Positions 1-9,212 of a DNA stretch of 23,809 nt are shown here, in pieces (within the stretch, counting starts at the first letter, position 1; each line of letters starts with the position of its first letter). The DNA lies in NCBI GenBank assembly GCA_009801015.1, contig VHZZ01005993.1, forward strand, positions 37,296 through 61,104. The letters are read 5' to 3'. The notes under the pieces are model-generated. The model had not been told where the DNA came from. It did no database searches and saw only the letters and a list, made by a program, of their open reading frames with translations. The stretch comes from Silene noctiflora (taxonomy: Eukaryota > Streptophyta > Magnoliopsida > Caryophyllales > Caryophyllaceae). Both the position numbers and the translations under genes were made by a program.

Positions 1-51
1 TTCTATTAAGAGTAAAGAGGAAAAGAAAGCCCAAAGCCCGTGTAAAGTAGT

Positions 52-420
52 CCCCTGCCGGTCGACCGGCTGCCGGCAGCGAGACTTTGTCATTTTGATG
101 CTTGAAAATACCAGCTGCGTGCCCCTGCCGGTTGACCGGCTGCCGGCCCCCCGACTGGGGACACGGGTTCTTCACCATTTCTTCACAAATCTTCATTAAA
201 AGTGTCCCTATGCCAGCTGACCGGCTGCCGGTTGGCATGCCGGCAGCGAGACTTTGCTTCAATTTGGCCTGAATTTTAACTTGGGAAATTGAGCTGTGAT
301 CCCCTGCCGGTGGACCGGATGNCGGCCTCCCGGCTGGGGGATCTCCCTTCCTAAATTCCTTCATTTTCTTCCTTTTGCTGTCCTCTGCCGGTTGGCCGGC
401 TGCCGGCCTCCCGGCTGGGG
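52..420. repeat. Five GC-rich CCGG-palindrome copies
   Basis: Five copies of a roughly 40-bp block built on CTGCCGGTNGACCGGCTGCC start near 52, 122, 206, 301 and 382, spaced 70-95 bp apart in otherwise AT-rich DNA. Two versions exist. Copies 1 and 3 continue into GCCGGCAGCGAGACTTTG. Copies 2, 4 and 5 continue into GGCCNCCCGNCTGGGG. Copy 1 holds the perfect palindrome CCGGTCGACCGG (59-70). The blocks lie upstream of the leader-like segment, where U3 enhancers would be in an LTR. That role is inference. Confidence 0.85.
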
Positions 421-634
421 ATCACTGCAGCTCTTTTTCCACTTCTTCTTTCCTCACTCCTTCCAAAACCGCTTCACTTGCTCCCAATTTCTCGTTCTCG
501 CCTCGATCCCTGCAAGACGCGATAAAACTCGTAGAAAGGGGGAAATATGGGACACAAAAGCAAGTAAAGGGGCGGGAGACCGCATCAAAACGAGTCAAAA
601 AGGTAAGGGAACACGACTAAATATATCTATATCA

Positions 635-696
635 GTGAGGCGGTTGGGAGACCGTCTCACGCTCGGGTCGCCTCTCGGAACTTCCCACTCTGAGGG
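635..696 (+). other. Paired stem-loops SL1+SL2, copy A
   Basis: SL1 pairs GTGAGGCGG (635-643) with CCGTCTCAC (652-660): nine pairs, one of them G-U. SL2 pairs CTCTCGGA (672-679) with TCTGAGGG (689-696): eight pairs, two of them G-U. This is an RNA-type reading; as DNA the wobbles would be mismatches. Confidence 0.65.
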
Positions 697-895
697 TGAT
701 GTGCACATTAATGGCTTGAGTTATGGAGGAACACGTGAGGCTGTGACTTTCGGATTTGTCTATCAGGTAGGGTTTCCTTACTTAGTTGATCGTAGAATAA
801 TGTGTATTGCAATGTGACGATCTATGTGATTATTTATGACTGTATTATATGGATGTGGTGCTGTTGTGGTGGAGATTGGGTGGTTGATGTTGATT

Positions 896-960
896 GTGAG
901 CCATTGCGATAAATGGTCTCACCCCCATTGTTCGCCTCTTGCGGGTCTCGACGCAAGGGG
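896..960 (+). other. Paired stem-loops SL1+SL2, copy D
   Basis: SL1 pairs GTGAGCCAT (896-904) with ATGGTCTCAC (913-922), with T917 bulged. SL2 pairs CCTCTTGCG (935-943) with CGCAAGGGG (952-960): nine pairs, one G-U. The tip of SL2 is GCG/CGC here and GGA/TCC in copy B, a paired change. Confidence 0.6.
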
Positions 961-1469
961 GATGTGCACATTAAGGGGCTTGGGTTCGCTCATGCGTTGA
1001 GCGGGGCTTAGGTGGTACGGCTGCGGTCCCCAATGGCGGCGAGGATTACCTGTTGCGATGGATAATATGGCAGGGCTACACACCTCGGTGTGTAGGCAAT
1101 TACTGGTTACTATGGAGTTGGAGGTGGTAGTTGTGGTCACATTTGATGTTTATGTTTATGTTGTATGGTTGGATGACCCCGTTTTATGTTTTCAAAACTA
1201 TGGTGATCCATTCGGGGATGGTGAGCAGTTGGTTTAGCAGGTGATGATGCTTACTATAGTTGATGATGCTGCGGGGATTGGCAGGGTTGAGTCATCATAA
1301 TTGTTTAGAAGTTTAGCTTCCGCCTGTTGTGTCTTTACATTCTTTATCACAGTTTTTGGAACTTGGCTTTGTATTGGCATTTTGGAGTTGTAATCGTTTT
1401 AATAAGTTAAACTTTATATTATGTTTCATTATGGTTCCTATGATGTTTACTACCTCGGGTAACCGAGAT

Positions 1470-1532
1470 GGTAACATCCTCATATCCTAAGGTAGTCCTT
1501 GGTAAGGTGTCTCGGGGTATGGGGGTGTTACA
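1470..1532 (+). other. Unit-terminal hairpin, copy 1
   Basis: GTAACATCCTCATA near 1471 can pair with TATGGGGGTGTTAC ending at 1531: 14 pairs including two G-U. It closes with the LTR-end-like TTACA. It is homologous to the hairpin at 3092-3154. Confidence 0.6.
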
Positions 1533-1619
1533 TGTTTTGCATATCATATCATATGTGACGGTGGGGAATGTTGGAGGTTGTAGTGGTGATGTGGTTATGA
1601 TAGATGAATGTTATGGAGA

Positions 1620-1683
1620 CGTAAGACGGGCGAGAGACCGTCTTACGCTTAAGTCGCCTCTTGGAGCTTACCATTCCAAGAGG
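1620..1683 (+). other. Paired stem-loops SL1+SL2, copy B
   Basis: SL1 pairs CGTAAGACGG (1620-1629) with CCGTCTTACG (1638-1647): ten perfect pairs around an 8-nt loop. SL2 pairs CCTCTTGGA (1657-1665) with TCCAAGAGG (1675-1683): nine perfect pairs. Confidence 0.75.
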
Positions 1684-2330
1684 GACGTGCCCGTAAATGA
1701 CTTGAGTACGGAGGGACTCGTGTGGTGTCATGACGCCTGTTAGGGGATTCGGTTAGCGCCCGGACCCTGGTACCACGGGTGTGTCCCGAGTGCTTGTTTT
1801 ACGGACTGCGGTCCGACTGTTTGGTGGACGGTGTTGCGGTGTCGTCACCTGGTTTTGGGTACTGTGGGTGTGTCCCTGGTACCGGTGTGTTGGTTGCGAA
1901 GTGGTAGTGGTTGGAGACTTGTGATTGTGCATTCATATTTTGCATTTCATATTCATGCCTATTATCTTTCGTGATTAATTGTATTATTGAAACTGACCGT
2001 GTGTGGCTATGTGTAAAATGTCACCTATTTCCAGGGTGGCATGTGTTGATCCATCTGATATTTCCGATCATATGGGGAGAAGTTTGAGTTCAGGTTTGTA
2101 TTTGATATCTGGCGGGAGACGGGACGAGCCACGAGCTTTGGTGATCACCGTGTCGAGTGTACTTTCTTTAGAAATGTTGTAGTAGTCATGACTTGTATTA
2201 TTTATCCATTTATTAATCGTGTTTTAACCATCAAACATTTCATTTATACAAAGTGTTTCTTATTCGTACTTCCGATTTCACTGCCTCGGAAAACTGAGAT
2301 GATGACATATCCCTATTACATGTATCTTAT
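1620..2330 (+). repeat. Tandem unit 2 of the LTR-derived array
   Basis: Second unit, offset 788 bp from unit 3 at the first stem-loop. It shares with unit 3 the stem-loop pair, the run CTTGAGTACGGAGGGACTCG, the ACTGCGGTCC element, the GGTG..CGTCACC stem, TATTATTGAARCTGACC (1982-1998 here, 2752-2768 in unit 3) and an ATTTCCGATCA block. Its closing hairpin is degenerate around 2283-2325 (cctcggaaaactgagatg). Confidence 0.7.
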
Positions 2331-2407
2331 GTTTATCTTAGCTACTTGTGGTTTATAGAGGAGATTGATAGGGGATGTTGGTTGGTGATGTTGGATTTTT
2401 GAGGAGA

Positions 2408-2471
2408 CGTAAGATGGGTCGGGAGACCATCTTACGCTTAGGTCGTCTCTTGGAGTTTCCCACTCCAAGAG
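2408..2471 (+). other. Paired stem-loops SL1+SL2, copy C
   Basis: SL1 pairs CGTAAGATGG (2408-2417) with CCATCTTACG (2427-2436): ten perfect pairs. Compared with copy B, C-G has become T-A on both sides. SL2 pairs CTCTTGGAGT (2447-2456) with ACTCCAAGAG (2462-2471): ten perfect pairs around a 5-nt loop. Confidence 0.75.
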
Positions 2472-3091
2472 GGACGTGCACGTTAATGGCTTGAGTACGG
2501 AGGGACTCGTGTGGTGTCACAACGTCTGGCAGGGGTCCGGTTAGCACCTGGGGCTAGTACCACGAGTGTGTCCCCAGTAACTTGTTACAGACTGCGGTCC
2601 GGATGTTAGGTGATGGTGTTGCGATGCCGTCACCGGGTTTTACATGGAGGACATGTAGAGTTTGGAGGACGTGTACTTTCATACATCATAATTACATATC
2701 ATATTCTATTTAGCATTATATTACACATTTATATGGTATAGTATGCATTTATATTATTGAAGCTGACCAAAGTGTTTTCAAAATATCTGTGGTGAACCAT
2801 ATGCTGATTTCCGATCACATAGGGAGTATTGCCAATTTGACAGGTAGCATGTGCATACATTTGCTTGGAAGCTTGGGAACGATCCTCTCTTTAGCATGCC
2901 GCCATCTTTTGTTTATCTTAACCCTTTGACATTATTAGACTCCACCTTATTTTATCCGGGTTTGTATAATTGGGGTCGTGTTTGGATCCCTAAACATGTA
3001 ATCACTTAAGTTAACTTATTTAATGTTAAACTTATTTATTTAATTTGCTTCTATCTCGATTGTTCACACTACAACATTAGGAAACCAAGTG

Positions 3092-3154
3092 TGTAGCACC
3101 CTCATTGAGTAGGATGACCTTAAGGAAGGCCTCTCAATTAATGAGGGTGTTACA
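3092..3154 (+). other. Unit-terminal hairpin, copy 2
   Basis: TGTAGCACCCTCATT (3092-3106) pairs with AATGAGGGTGTTACA (3140-3154) across all 15 positions, with one G-U. The 33-bp centre differs from copy 1, while the arms keep pairing. No clear target-site duplication flanks it, so a stand-alone small transposon is less likely than an LTR terminus. Confidence 0.6.
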
Positions 3155-3530
3155 AGGAGGGTGGTCATCGAATTCGTGGTACAGCTGTGGACTAAATCTT
3201 ACAATAATAAGTCACAGTTATTGTTTCACCATGTACTTTTTATGGCTTGGTAAATACTCACTAAATCACGAATCTACTGAGAAGATATAAACATGAGTTA
3301 CCCGAGTCTGTGAAGATTTCGGCAAAATGTATCGCTATGGTATTACCATTCACAACCTGGTGTTCAATCAGTTTGAGAGTTTTTTATTTTCTGATTTTTG
3401 TTTTGACTCTCTCTTAGTATGTCTCAGAAATGAGAGGGATAAACTCAAAATGTAGTAAAATTGTGAGCGAGATTTAACATGTCTCTTTTTAAACGATGGT
3501 CGAATATAGGTAGAACTCTTTCCGATCCAT
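3155..3530. other. Non-coding stretch, nothing recognised
   Basis: AT-rich DNA between the LTR-derived array and the possible MITE. I see no gene, RNA gene or clear repeat. The short frame starting at 3105 has no family resemblance. Confidence 0.5.
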
Positions 3531-3692
3531 TTAGGCTCTGTTTTTCTGGACTTAATTTCAGCTTATTTCAGTTTACTTTAGTTCAGTTTGATATAGTTAA
3601 GCTTATCTTTTCACAAATTAACTCTTACTTTTGTTTAGTTCAGCTCAATTTAATTCACTATAATTCTTTTCAGCCGGAAAGAACCAAACTTT
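3531..3692. mobile_element. Possible small MITE, about 160 bp
   Basis: An AT-rich block starts with TTAGGCTCTGTTTTTCTGG (3531-3549) and ends with CAGCCGGAAAGAACCAAAC (3671-3689). The ends are imperfect inverted repeats around TTTCTGG/CCGGAAA. The interior repeats TTCAG-type short motifs, as in many plant hAT-like MITEs. Target-site duplications are not clear, so this is weak. Confidence 0.3.
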
Positions 3693-4199
3693 AATAGACC
3701 ACAAATTATTGTTTCATACGACTTATTTTTTCTTTTTTACTTAAGCTTCAAATGGTCCATTTTAATTTTTATGGTTAAATGTAACTCCAATGTACAACCA
3801 GTGTTACAGTTTATGATAAGTTATTTTTTTAATAATGATTAAATTTGATTATAAAATGGTTACAAAATTTCGTTTTATTACTTCAGACAAAAAAATAAAA
3901 TGTCCCATTTTAAGCAAGACCACTAATAATAACCTAATGACTATTTAATTAGACCCAACAAATGTATGCCAGCTGACCCGCTCCTCTTCCTCGCTCTCGC
4001 TGATCACATGAACCGTGGACCCCCGTTTTAACAAAAGTCTCACATTTTAATTTAAATTTTATCCCCCACCAACTTTATACGACTACCAAATTCAATTGAT
4101 TATTATTATTACTACAGATAAAGCTAAAGAAAGATGAGTACTTAACAAGCCACATAAATGTTACAAATCCCCATTTCAAATTCAATTGAATTCGGACTC
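3693..4199. other. Upstream region of RNR1, no gene
   Basis: AT-rich non-coding sequence. The short pyrimidine-rich run at 3977-3999 (cgctcctcttcctcgctctc) stands out from its surroundings. Otherwise nothing is recognised. Confidence 0.5.
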
Positions 4200-4209
4200 T
4201 GGCGGGAAA
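4200..4209. promoter_or_regulatory. E2F-type site upstream of RNR1
   Basis: TGGCGGGAAA reads TTTCCCGCCA on the other strand and matches the plant E2F consensus TTTSSCGS exactly. It lies 220 bp before the RNR1 ATG and about 130 bp before the TATA box. E2F control of plant ribonucleotide reductase genes at G1/S is established. Confidence 0.7.
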
Positions 4210-4273
4210 TTCCCTCACAAGTTTACAAAAAACGAGGGAAAATTAATACCCCAATTTCAATTTAAAACTTTCA

Positions 4274-4289
4274 AAACCCTAATTCCCGC
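4274..4289 (+). promoter_or_regulatory. Telo box overlapping a second E2F-like site
   Basis: AAACCCTAA (4274-4282) is a perfect telo box, an element common in promoters of growth and cell-cycle genes. It shares its last base with ATTCCCGC (4282-4289), which fits the looser E2F consensus WTTSSCSS. The pair lies about 50 bp upstream of the TATA box. Confidence 0.6.
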
Positions 4290-4336
4290 AAAACACGTCC
4301 CCAATAGCCCGCCACCCAACTCCTTCCTCACTACTC

Positions 4337-4345
4337 TATATATTT
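4337..4345 (+). promoter_or_regulatory. TATA box of RNR1
   Basis: TATATATTT lies 84 bp before the ATG. With usual spacing, transcription would start near 4368, giving a leader of about 60 nt. The CT-rich run after it fits a plant core promoter. Confidence 0.6.
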
Positions 4346-4428
4346 CTCCCCCCCTTATCTCTATTTTCTCAGTGCACACCAACTGTTCGACGAAATTCCT
4401 CACACAAACAAACCCCCATATTTTCAAG

Positions 4429-7400
4429 ATGTATGTAGTGAAGAGAGATGGAAGGCAGGAAACAGTGCATTTCGATAAGATAACTGCGAGGTTGAAGAAA
4501 TTAAGCTACGGGCTTAATATTGAGCACTGTGACCCTGTTATTGTTTCCCAGAAAGTTTGTGCTGGGGTTTATAAGGGTGTTACCACTAGTCAACTTGATG
4601 AATTGGCTGCTGAAACCGCCGCCGCTATGACCGCTAACCACCCTGATTACGCTTCGGTGAGGACTTGATTTGTTTAATTGCCTAATTTCATTTTAATTTT
4701 ATGTGTGTTTTGTTCGATTCCTTGAGGCATCGTGTTGTTGTCGTTGGTTGTTGTATTTGATGCTAAGAGTATTAAACCAATCTAGGGATTCTAATCATCA
4801 GCTTAAGCTTGCTTTTAGTTGAGATGGTTTCTTGACATTTGATGTTATACACTTGATTAATCTGTGAGTTATGCTGGTAGGAATTTTTGGTCGCTCCATC
4901 CAAAACTTGAATGATGGGTTTTAATGACTCTTGTTATATGACCTCCGTCTCAATTAATTGTTTACCTTCTTTATTTACTGTGATAGCGAGATGTATATTT
5001 TGATTAAAGGTAATCAAATGATTTGGGTAGAGGGAATACATCTATTATGTCTATATATTAATATGTAAGTTGTCAATGGTTTATATAGATCTGTTTTTGA
5101 ATCATCTGCTCATCTATGTATGTTCAGTTGGCCGCACGGATTGTTGTTTCAAATCTGCACAAGAACACTAGGAAGTCATTTTCCGAGACGTAAGTTCATG
5201 AATTACACACTCAATAGTCAATACACGTTGATGTTCTATCAGTGTCATGTGAGGATTAATAATAAGGGGTTTAATGCAGAATTAAGGAGATGTATAATCA
5301 TTGCAACGAGAAGTCTGGATTGAAGGCTCCTTTGGTTTCTGATGATGTCTATGAAATCATCATGAAGGTAATTGTTAAAATTGTTTGGGTTGCATCAGTA
5401 AGCTTTAATTTGGGCTGTATGTCTACTTTATACATTGGTAATTGAGATTAATAAGCAAGTTGAAGGAAATAGTGATGTTAATGATTTCCGGCAAGTGTTC
5501 CACTGTTAAGAGGCTGTTATTGAATTTAGCTAATTGAGATTGATTTTGACAGCCGGGTTATATATCTCTTTTTGTTGCAGAATGCTGCTCGGTTGGACAG
5601 TGAGATAATATATGACAGGGATTTTGACTATGATTATTTTGGTTTCAAAACCCTCGAGAGGTCATACCTTTTGAAGGTCAATGGGAAGGTTGTGGAGAGA
5701 CCACAACACATGATTATGAGAGTTGCTGTTGGCATCCACAAGGAGGATGTTGATTCAGCCATTTCAACTTACCATTATATGTCTCAGAGGTGGTTTACTC
5801 ATGCATCACCGACCCTCTTCAATGCTGGCACACCAAGGCCCCAAGTATGTCTAGAGTATTGTGTACATGCCAGTGAATTTTATGTTATTTACTCTGAATT
5901 ACTTAGTTATCAAGGTTTTAGAGCTGGTATTGACTGTATCTATGGTCTGATGACTGCTTCTTAGATCAAGGCTCAAACCAATATTAATACCATTGTTATG
6001 CCATTCTTGTTCAATGTTTTGATTACTTTGTTATTGTTTGCATTGGCAGTTGAGCAGTTGCTTTCTTATTTGTATGAAAGAGGATAGCATTGAAGGAATC
6101 TATGACACTTTGAAGGAGTGTGCTGTTATAAGCAAATCTGCTGGTGGCATTGGTGTTTCTGTCCACAATATCCGTGCCACAGGGAGTTATATACGAGGCA
6201 CAAATGGATTGTCAAATGGTATTACACCAATGCTCAGGGTATTTAATGATACTGCTCGTTATGTTGACCAAGGAGGAGGGAAGAGAAAAGGTTTGATGTT
6301 GCTTTGAAATCTTCAACAAAGTATCATTGCTTCACTTAGCGGAGCATATTCTGATGTGCTGATGTATTGCATGCAGGTGCTTTTGCTGTGTATCTTGAAC
6401 CCTGGCATGCTGATATATTTGACTTCCTAGACCTCAGGAAGAACCATGGGAAGGTGTGTGCTAATGAGATGTATCAAAACATTTACATGACATTATTCCC
6501 CACAATAGACAATGTTTTATGCCCTAGTTACAAGGGTTTTAATGTTATTGTGACTGAATTTAGAGGCTGTATAGGTCTCGTTTAACTATTGAGATTATGT
6601 TGTGATGACCTACAAGGCTATAACTTAACCTGTGTCATAAATCTGTAATTATCCCTCTTGATTTGTCCATTGTAATAGCCTGAATGTTTTATCTTTTGCA
6701 GGAAGAGCAACGTGCTCGTGATCTCTTTTATGCCCTGTGGGTGCCTGATCTCTTCATGGAGAGGGTTCAAACAGATGGGCAGTGGTCCTTGTTTTGTCCT
6801 AATGAGGCTCCAGGTCTGGCTGACTGCTGGGGTAAAGAGTTCGAGGTGCTATACGCAAAATATGAGAGACTGGTAATTGATCATTCTCTAGTGTGTTTTT
6901 ATCTTTAACATTTGAGTACTTGTGGCTGATCTCTTACATGCTGTGTATCTCTTCAGGGCAAAGCTAAGAAGGTTGTCCAGGCACAAAGCCTGTGGTTTGA
7001 GATACTGAAAGCCCAAATGGAAACAGGGACACCTTATATGTTGTTCAAGGTGAGTAAATGCCTTTCAAATTGTATATAAACTAATTGTTTTCTTTCTATA
7101 ATCTAACCTGCTGTATATGACTAGGATTCTTGCAACCGCAAAAGCAACCAGCAAAATTTGGGTACCATCAAATCTTCAAACCTGTGTACTGAGATTATTC
7201 AGTACACAAGTCCTACTGAAACAGCTGTCTGTAATCTTGCATCCATTGCCCTTCCACGTTATGTTAAGGAAAAGGTAATTATATCTCTTGCTTTCATCAA
7301 GTATGGATTGCTTTGGTTGATCATCTAATGAGTTCATGTCTTTTTTGTTATAGGGTGTCCCTTCAGAGTCCCAGAATACAAAGCTAGTTGGAAGTTTGGA

Positions 7401-9212
7401 TTCAGGAAATCGTTACTTTGACTTTGATAAATTGGCTGAGGTTTGTCCTCCTGACTTTAATTTGCAATGTAGTGTTATGTATGCTATATTTGATAAAAAC
7501 ATAATGTGTGTGGCTGAGTCATTACTGATCTATGGTTGGCTGTTTGAACAGGTTGTTGAGGTAGTCACCACAAATCTGAACAAAATAATTGACGTCAATT
7601 TCTATCCAGTTGAAACTGCAAGAAGATCAAATATGAGACATCGACCAATCGGCATTGGAATTCAAGGCCTTGCAGATACCTTTATCTTACTAGGCATGCC
7701 TTTTGACTCACCCGAGGCCCAACAGTTGAACAAGGACATATTTGAGACAATTTATTACCATGCTCTCAAAACATCTTGCAAATTAGCTTCGAAGGAAGGC
7801 CCATATGAAACATACGAGGGCAGTCCTGTGAGCAAGGTATGAGACATGATTTAGTCTGTAAAGTGAAGCCCAAGTGTATATTAATGTGCAAATACATCAA
7901 TTTGGCACTCTGTCCATCTAATGTTTCCATTTATGTATTGTTTCACAAATGCAGGGAATTCTTCAACCTGATATGTGGGGAGTTACTCCCTCTGACAGAT
8001 GGGATTGGGGAGCTCTGAGGGGAATGATTGCTGAGAAGGGCATTAGAAATTCACTGTTAGTAGCTCCTATGCCAACTGCCTCGACAAGTCAGATTCTTGG
8101 AAATAATGAGTGCTTTGAGCCATACACCTCCAATATCTATAGCAGAAGGGTTCTAAGGTATATGGTGAATCACCTCATTAACCTTGCTTTCTGTTTTTAT
8201 GTGCTTTATATTTTTGGGTTGAGGGTTATTATCATGTGCCATACTTACCCTTTCAATTATTCTGGACAGTGGTGAATTTGTGGTCGTCAACAAGCATCTT
8301 CTTCATGATTTGACTGAGATGGGCCTTTGGTCTCCTACTTTGAAGAACCAAATAATCTACGAGGATGGATCTGTTCAGAAAATTATTGAGATACCAGCAC
8401 ATCTGAAAGCTATATACAAGTATAGTTCTCACTGTTTCTTTCAATACCTGCTGTTTGATCGTCTTCCAAATTAAGTAAACTTATGGTGACATTTGGTAGT
8501 TAGGATTTACCTGGCGCGTCTTCTGAATTATTACCTCTCAGTCTCTTACTTGTATTGAATATGCTGGTTCTGTACAGGACTGTCTGGGAGATTAAGCAGA
8601 AAACGTTGGTTGATATGGCGGTTGACCGTGGATGTTTCATAGATCAAAGCCAAAGCCTTAATATCCACATGGACCAAGCCAATACTGGAAAGCTCACTTC
8701 TCTGCACTTCCATGCTTGGTCTAAGGTATGATATAATATTCTGATATTTTAAGAAACCATCTGTAAAAATAGATGATTCAATATTAGCATTTTGACATGT
8801 ACTGATTTGTTCTACTGTATGATATTAAAGGGCTTGAAGACTGGGATGTACTATTTAAGAACCCGAGCTGCAGCTGATGCCATTAAGTTCACTGTTGATA
8901 CTTCCTTACTGAAGGTAATGCATCTATAACTTTGAATCTACATCTGTTTATTTTCCGATGCTTTTTCTGTAAAGACATTGAGCGGTGTTGCATAAAACCT
9001 ATCAACATCGGATTTGTCACTATGGCTCTCTTTTTGATGTTGTTACTGCTAGTTTTGGGAACAAGACACTCTGTTTGTTGCTATTGTTCATTTGTTTGTG
9101 TCATTGTCTGCAGGATCAGGGTAAGACCCCAGTTGAGGATGACAACACGAAATTAGCACAAATGGTTTGTTCACTGACAAATCGTGAAGATTGTTTGGCC
9201 TGTGGGAGTTAA
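4429..9212 (+). CDS. RNR1: Ribonucleoside-diphosphate reductase large subunit (class Ia), 16 exons, 809 aa
   Basis: Reduces ribonucleoside diphosphates to deoxy forms together with the small R2 subunit, in the cytosol. Exons: 4429-4656, 5128-5189, 5280-5367, 5581-5844, 6050-6290, 6377-6453, 6702-6872, 6957-7049, 7125-7274, 7354-7440, 7552-7836, 7955-8157, 8270-8419, 8578-8725, 8831-8914, 9114-9212. All introns are GT-AG and phases join without a break. The ATG opens MYVVKRDGR, the start of an N-terminal ATP cone (about residues 1-90, with D57). Active-site residues fall at the human numbers: C218, N427, C429, E431, C444. D226 and the DQGGGKRKG loop (287-295) belong to the allosteric specificity region. 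The radical-path tyrosines are Y756-Y757, and the tail CLACGS carries redox cysteines C804 and C807. Length is close to the plant norm of about 815. The gene appears intact. Intron 10 (111 bp) is in frame and stop-free. Identity is very sure; exon edges rest on protein continuity. Confidence 0.97.

Larger units (their letters stand above)
635..1532 (+). repeat. Tandem unit 1 of the LTR-derived array
   Basis: First of three diverged direct repeats. It opens with a stem-loop pair (635-696), contains a second diverged copy of the same pair (896-960), then a segment with GTTTTCAAAACTATGGTGA (1188-1206) that aligns with the third unit, and ends in a 63-bp hairpin (1470-1532) closing in GGGGGTGTTACA. 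Units share the run TTAATGGCTTGAGT just after the second stem-loop. Boundaries are judged by eye. Confidence 0.65.
1..3154 (+). mobile_element. Ty3/gypsy-like LTR-derived array (left end outside window)
   Basis: No protein of a known family is encoded here. The stretch combines GC-rich palindromic copies (52-420), a pyrimidine-rich leader-like segment (about 428-480), a consensus donor-like AAGGTAAGG (600-608) and two segments ending in GGGTGTTACA (near 1532 and 3154), the usual 3' end of plant chromovirus LTRs. A sequence around 1201-1225 (gatccattcgggg.. ggtgagcag) resembles the U5 part of Tekay/Del LTRs as I know them. No primer-binding site follows either GTGTTACA end, so this is not a simple LTR plus internal region. 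It looks like tandemly repeated LTR 3' portions. Family assignment is inference from style; orientation + follows from the LTR-end motif. Confidence 0.6.
2408..3154 (+). repeat. Tandem unit 3 of the LTR-derived array
   Basis: Third unit, with the best stems of the set: a 10-bp first stem, a 10-bp second stem (11 with a wobble) and an 8-bp third stem (2609-2616 with 2627-2634). It ends in the 63-bp hairpin at 3092-3154. No reading frame here looks like a gene; the short frames overlap the stems and end at random stops. Confidence 0.7.

Noticed and set aside
296-817. 173-codon open frame at the left end
   Set aside because: It runs through the GC-rich palindromes and stem-loops, contains an ambiguous base, and its protein has no domain or family likeness.
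919-1140. Minus-strand 73-codon frame
   Set aside because: It overlaps stem-loop copy D and is low-complexity at its start; a chance frame in repeat DNA.
4186-4428. In-frame upstream ATG that would add 81 residues to RNR1
   Set aside because: It lies upstream of the E2F sites and TATA box, the added text has no likeness to RNR1, and the family starts at MYVVKRDGR.
8253-8444. Minus-strand 63-codon frame over RNR1 exon 13
   Set aside because: It is the antisense shadow of a conserved exon.
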